A program made the position numbers and the translations under genes. The notes beneath the pieces are model-generated. The model was not told the DNA's origin and ran no database searches. It saw nothing but the letters and a program-made list of their open reading frames with translations. A stretch of 34,202 nucleotides of DNA from Candidatus Egerieimonas intestinavium. Lineage in GTDB: Bacteria > Bacillota > Clostridia > Lachnospirales > Lachnospiraceae. Where the stretch lies: the NCBI GenBank assembly GCA_018711815.1, contig DVHU01000061.1:1-34202 (forward strand). Direction: 5' to 3'. Shown piece after piece: positions 32,730 to 34,202 of this stretch; position 1 is the stretch's first letter; each line of letters starts with the position of its first letter.

Positions 32730-34076
32730 TTAGTCTTCCACTTCAATCTCGTCGGTATCGGAGAAGGGCTGTAGCCAGTTCTCCTGAGGCGTGTAGGGAA
32801 TCATCGGCAGTAATAAATAAGAAGGATGATTATTATCTCTGTAAATTTTGTAGCTGGTGGTCACATTTCTGGGCACCACATTCATATTTCCAACCTTTCC
32901 GGTCCAGGACTCCTGATATCTGGGCTCCGGATTCATGCTGGTGATCTCCAGCTCCAGCCAGTGGCCGGCGGGGATAACCATGGAGGTAGGATTGATCTCA
33001 ATCACATACTCATTGACCTCACCAGGTACCACAGGGATGGATACACTGTTGTCGTGTACCGGACGGCCAATCTTGGATTTCTCCTTATCCAGGGGATGGG
33101 AGGCTCTCAAGGAGCCGTAGCGCAGCAGCGGCATTCGGGTTCCGTCAGGAAGCACGTCGAACAGATTGCAGACAAAGTTTGCGTCGTCCGTGTCGATGGC
33201 CGCCCACAGATGCAGCTCGATGGGACCGGTGATCTCCTGGGCATAGGGGAAGCGGGAGGATTTGTATACCAGATGACCGATTTCCGTGGAAATGGTGGGC
33301 GGCATATGCATAAATCCATCCGGCTGCAGATCCTTATCCGGCTCTCTGTCCCAGCGCAGCCGTCCAAAAGAGCGCAGATACATCTTCTTCCAGTTGGTTC
33401 TGGCCAGGGGCCACTCATACTCATATCGCATACCTGCATTCAGCACGGAGAACTTGTAGGGCGGCTCGTCCATGATGCCGGTGTCCACACCCTTCAGCCT
33501 GTGATCATACCAGCGCAGGCACTCCTCGTTCAGAGCCCGGTAGGGCAGCTCCAGTCCGTCATAGCCCTCCAGCACGCCCAGACGCTTAGGCACATTCAGC
33601 CTGTCGTCGTTCATGGCGGTGAATATCGGAGCCGACCATCTTCCCAGCGGGGACCATGCACAGTGCAGGTATACCGGCACCTTTACTTTCTCGTACATCT
33701 GGTTTGCGGAACGCTGCTTCCAATAGTCGCAGTCCAGGGGATGCAGCAGGAAATCCAGGTAGAAGGTGTGGTAGTAGGGCGGCCAGGTGGTCAGGATCTT
33801 CTGGAAGTAGGAATTGCAGGCGATGTCCGGATCCTGCAGACGCTCCTTCATCATCTCCTTCACCTTCTCCTCCCCGTACATCTTCAGGGACCAGGGTACC
33901 GGATGGTGGGAGGGGCACAGCTCCCAGTAAATGGTCATGTAGGTGGTGGGAACTCCGCCGTAGTAGCCGTGCTGATAGTAATCATCCACATAAGAGCAGG
34001 GCATGATACATTTCAGGTGGGGCGGCTGCTGGGCCGCTGCCAGGATCTGGCAGATGCCAAAGTAGGAATAACCGAG
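32730..34076 (-). CDS. CocE/NonD-family hydrolase, 5' part missing
   Basis: The C-terminal 448 or so residues of an alpha/beta hydrolase with X-Pro dipeptidyl-peptidase-like C-terminal jelly-roll domain (cocaine esterase group). Family-like text begins at LGYSYFGICQ, the GxSxxG nucleophile elbow, at about 34076. It continues with MPCSYVDDYYQHGYYGGVP, the acid region VPVYLHCAWSPLGRW and the beta-domain ending near 32730. The N-terminal 150-200 residues expected before the nucleophile are absent. The frame stays open to the window edge, but the codons beyond 34076 do not resemble the family. An internal start at ATG 34004 would lack the serine, so a truncated product would be inactive. Confidence 0.8.
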   Translation of the reverse strand, partial: LGYSYFGICQILAAAQQPPHLKCIMPCSYVDDYYQHGYYGGVPTTYMTIYWELCPSHHPVPWSLKMYGEEKVKEMMKERLQDPDIACNSYFQKILTTWPPYYHTFYLDFLLHPLDCDYWKQRSANQMYEKVKVPVYLHCAWSPLGRWSAPIFTAMNDDRLNVPKRLGVLEGYDGLELPYRALNEECLRWYDHRLKGVDTGIMDEPPYKFSVLNAGMRYEYEWPLARTNWKKMYLRSFGRLRWDREPDKDLQPDGFMHMPPTISTEIGHLVYKSSRFPYAQEITGPIELHLWAAIDTDDANFVCNLFDVLPDGTRMPLLRYGSLRASHPLDKEKSKIGRPVHDNSVSIPVVPGEVNEYVIEINPTSMVIPAGHWLELEITSMNPEPRYQESWTGKVGNMNVVPRNVTTSYKIYRDNNHPSYLLLPMIPYTPQENWLQPFSDTDEIEVED

Positions 34077-34202
34077 GCTGTAAAATATTCTGTGTCTATG
34101 GGAATGAAACCTTCCAGATAAGAATTCGATATGTAGTGGTTTTTGTCGGCTTTTGCAGCCGTATCTTTTGTCGAATTTATCTTTCTGGTTATAGTATTTC
34201 CT
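34077..34202. other. AT-rich segment joined to the broken hydrolase gene
   Basis: These 126 bases are much more AT-rich than the hydrolase gene. On the minus strand two frames are open throughout: the hydrolase frame, and another reading KDTAAKADKNHYISNSYLEG. I recognise neither. It may be the end of an inserted element or a rearrangement or assembly junction. Confidence 0.45.

Noticed and set aside
32826-34121. 431-codon plus-strand frame opposite the CocE-like gene
   Set aside because: His/Gln/Gly-rich complement reading; the minus strand carries recognisable hydrolase motifs.

Overview
The window reads as a chromosomal segment of a GC-rich Clostridium-related Firmicute, most likely a Lachnospiraceae gut anaerobe. 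This is inferred from the gene content (AddAB instead of RecBCD, a YtrA-type GntR/ABC module, a BcrAB-like transporter with its own two-component system, a CadD-type exporter, an Rpn relic) and from strong AGGAGG-type ribosome binding sites. Most genes lie on the minus strand. I see no rRNA, tRNA or CRISPR array and no complete insertion sequence.

Layout: 16-1032 is a LacI-type regulator (plus), converging on addB-addA (8450-1150, minus) across a bidirectional terminator. A small membrane-anchored FMN_bind-like protein (8639-9091, plus) diverges from addB. Next come a radical SAM protein with an NAD-dependent epimerase/dehydratase (minus operon, 11668-9216) and a decayed Fic gene (12418-11857). 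From 19872 down to 12501 runs one long minus-strand series: hslO, glutamine-dependent nadE, an M19 dipeptidase, an OmpR-type response regulator, a BcrA-like ATPase, its permease and a histidine kinase. Upstream of it is a nitroreductase/flavodoxin/CadD-like operon (21580-19998).

The segment 21.6-29.5 kb is more accessory. It holds a 150-bp palindromic element, a lipoprotein plus membrane protein pair, a secreted endonuclease/exonuclease/phosphatase-fold enzyme (plus), an Rpn nuclease pseudogene that lost its catalytic half, a class I glutamine amidotransferase (peptidase C26) with a 174-bp palindrome in its predicted leader, and a GntR-ABC ATPase-permease operon with a clear self-operator. 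From 31789 to 29480 an SseB-like protein, a methyltransferase and a Sel1-repeat protein form an operon. Then come an isochorismatase-family hydrolase and a CocE/NonD-type hydrolase whose 5' part is replaced by unrelated AT-rich DNA at the right edge.

No single obvious new defence or mobile system stands out. The most interesting signals are at DNA level: two different large palindromic elements, a short repeat that supplies the last codons of the histidine kinase and recurs in the sseB-like leader, four 12-bp-spaced repeats in front of the BcrA-like transporter, an expanded 84-bp-period repeat inside addB, and two pseudogenes (Fic, Rpn) that each lost an internal segment. The radical SAM/epimerase pair is the best candidate for undescribed chemistry.
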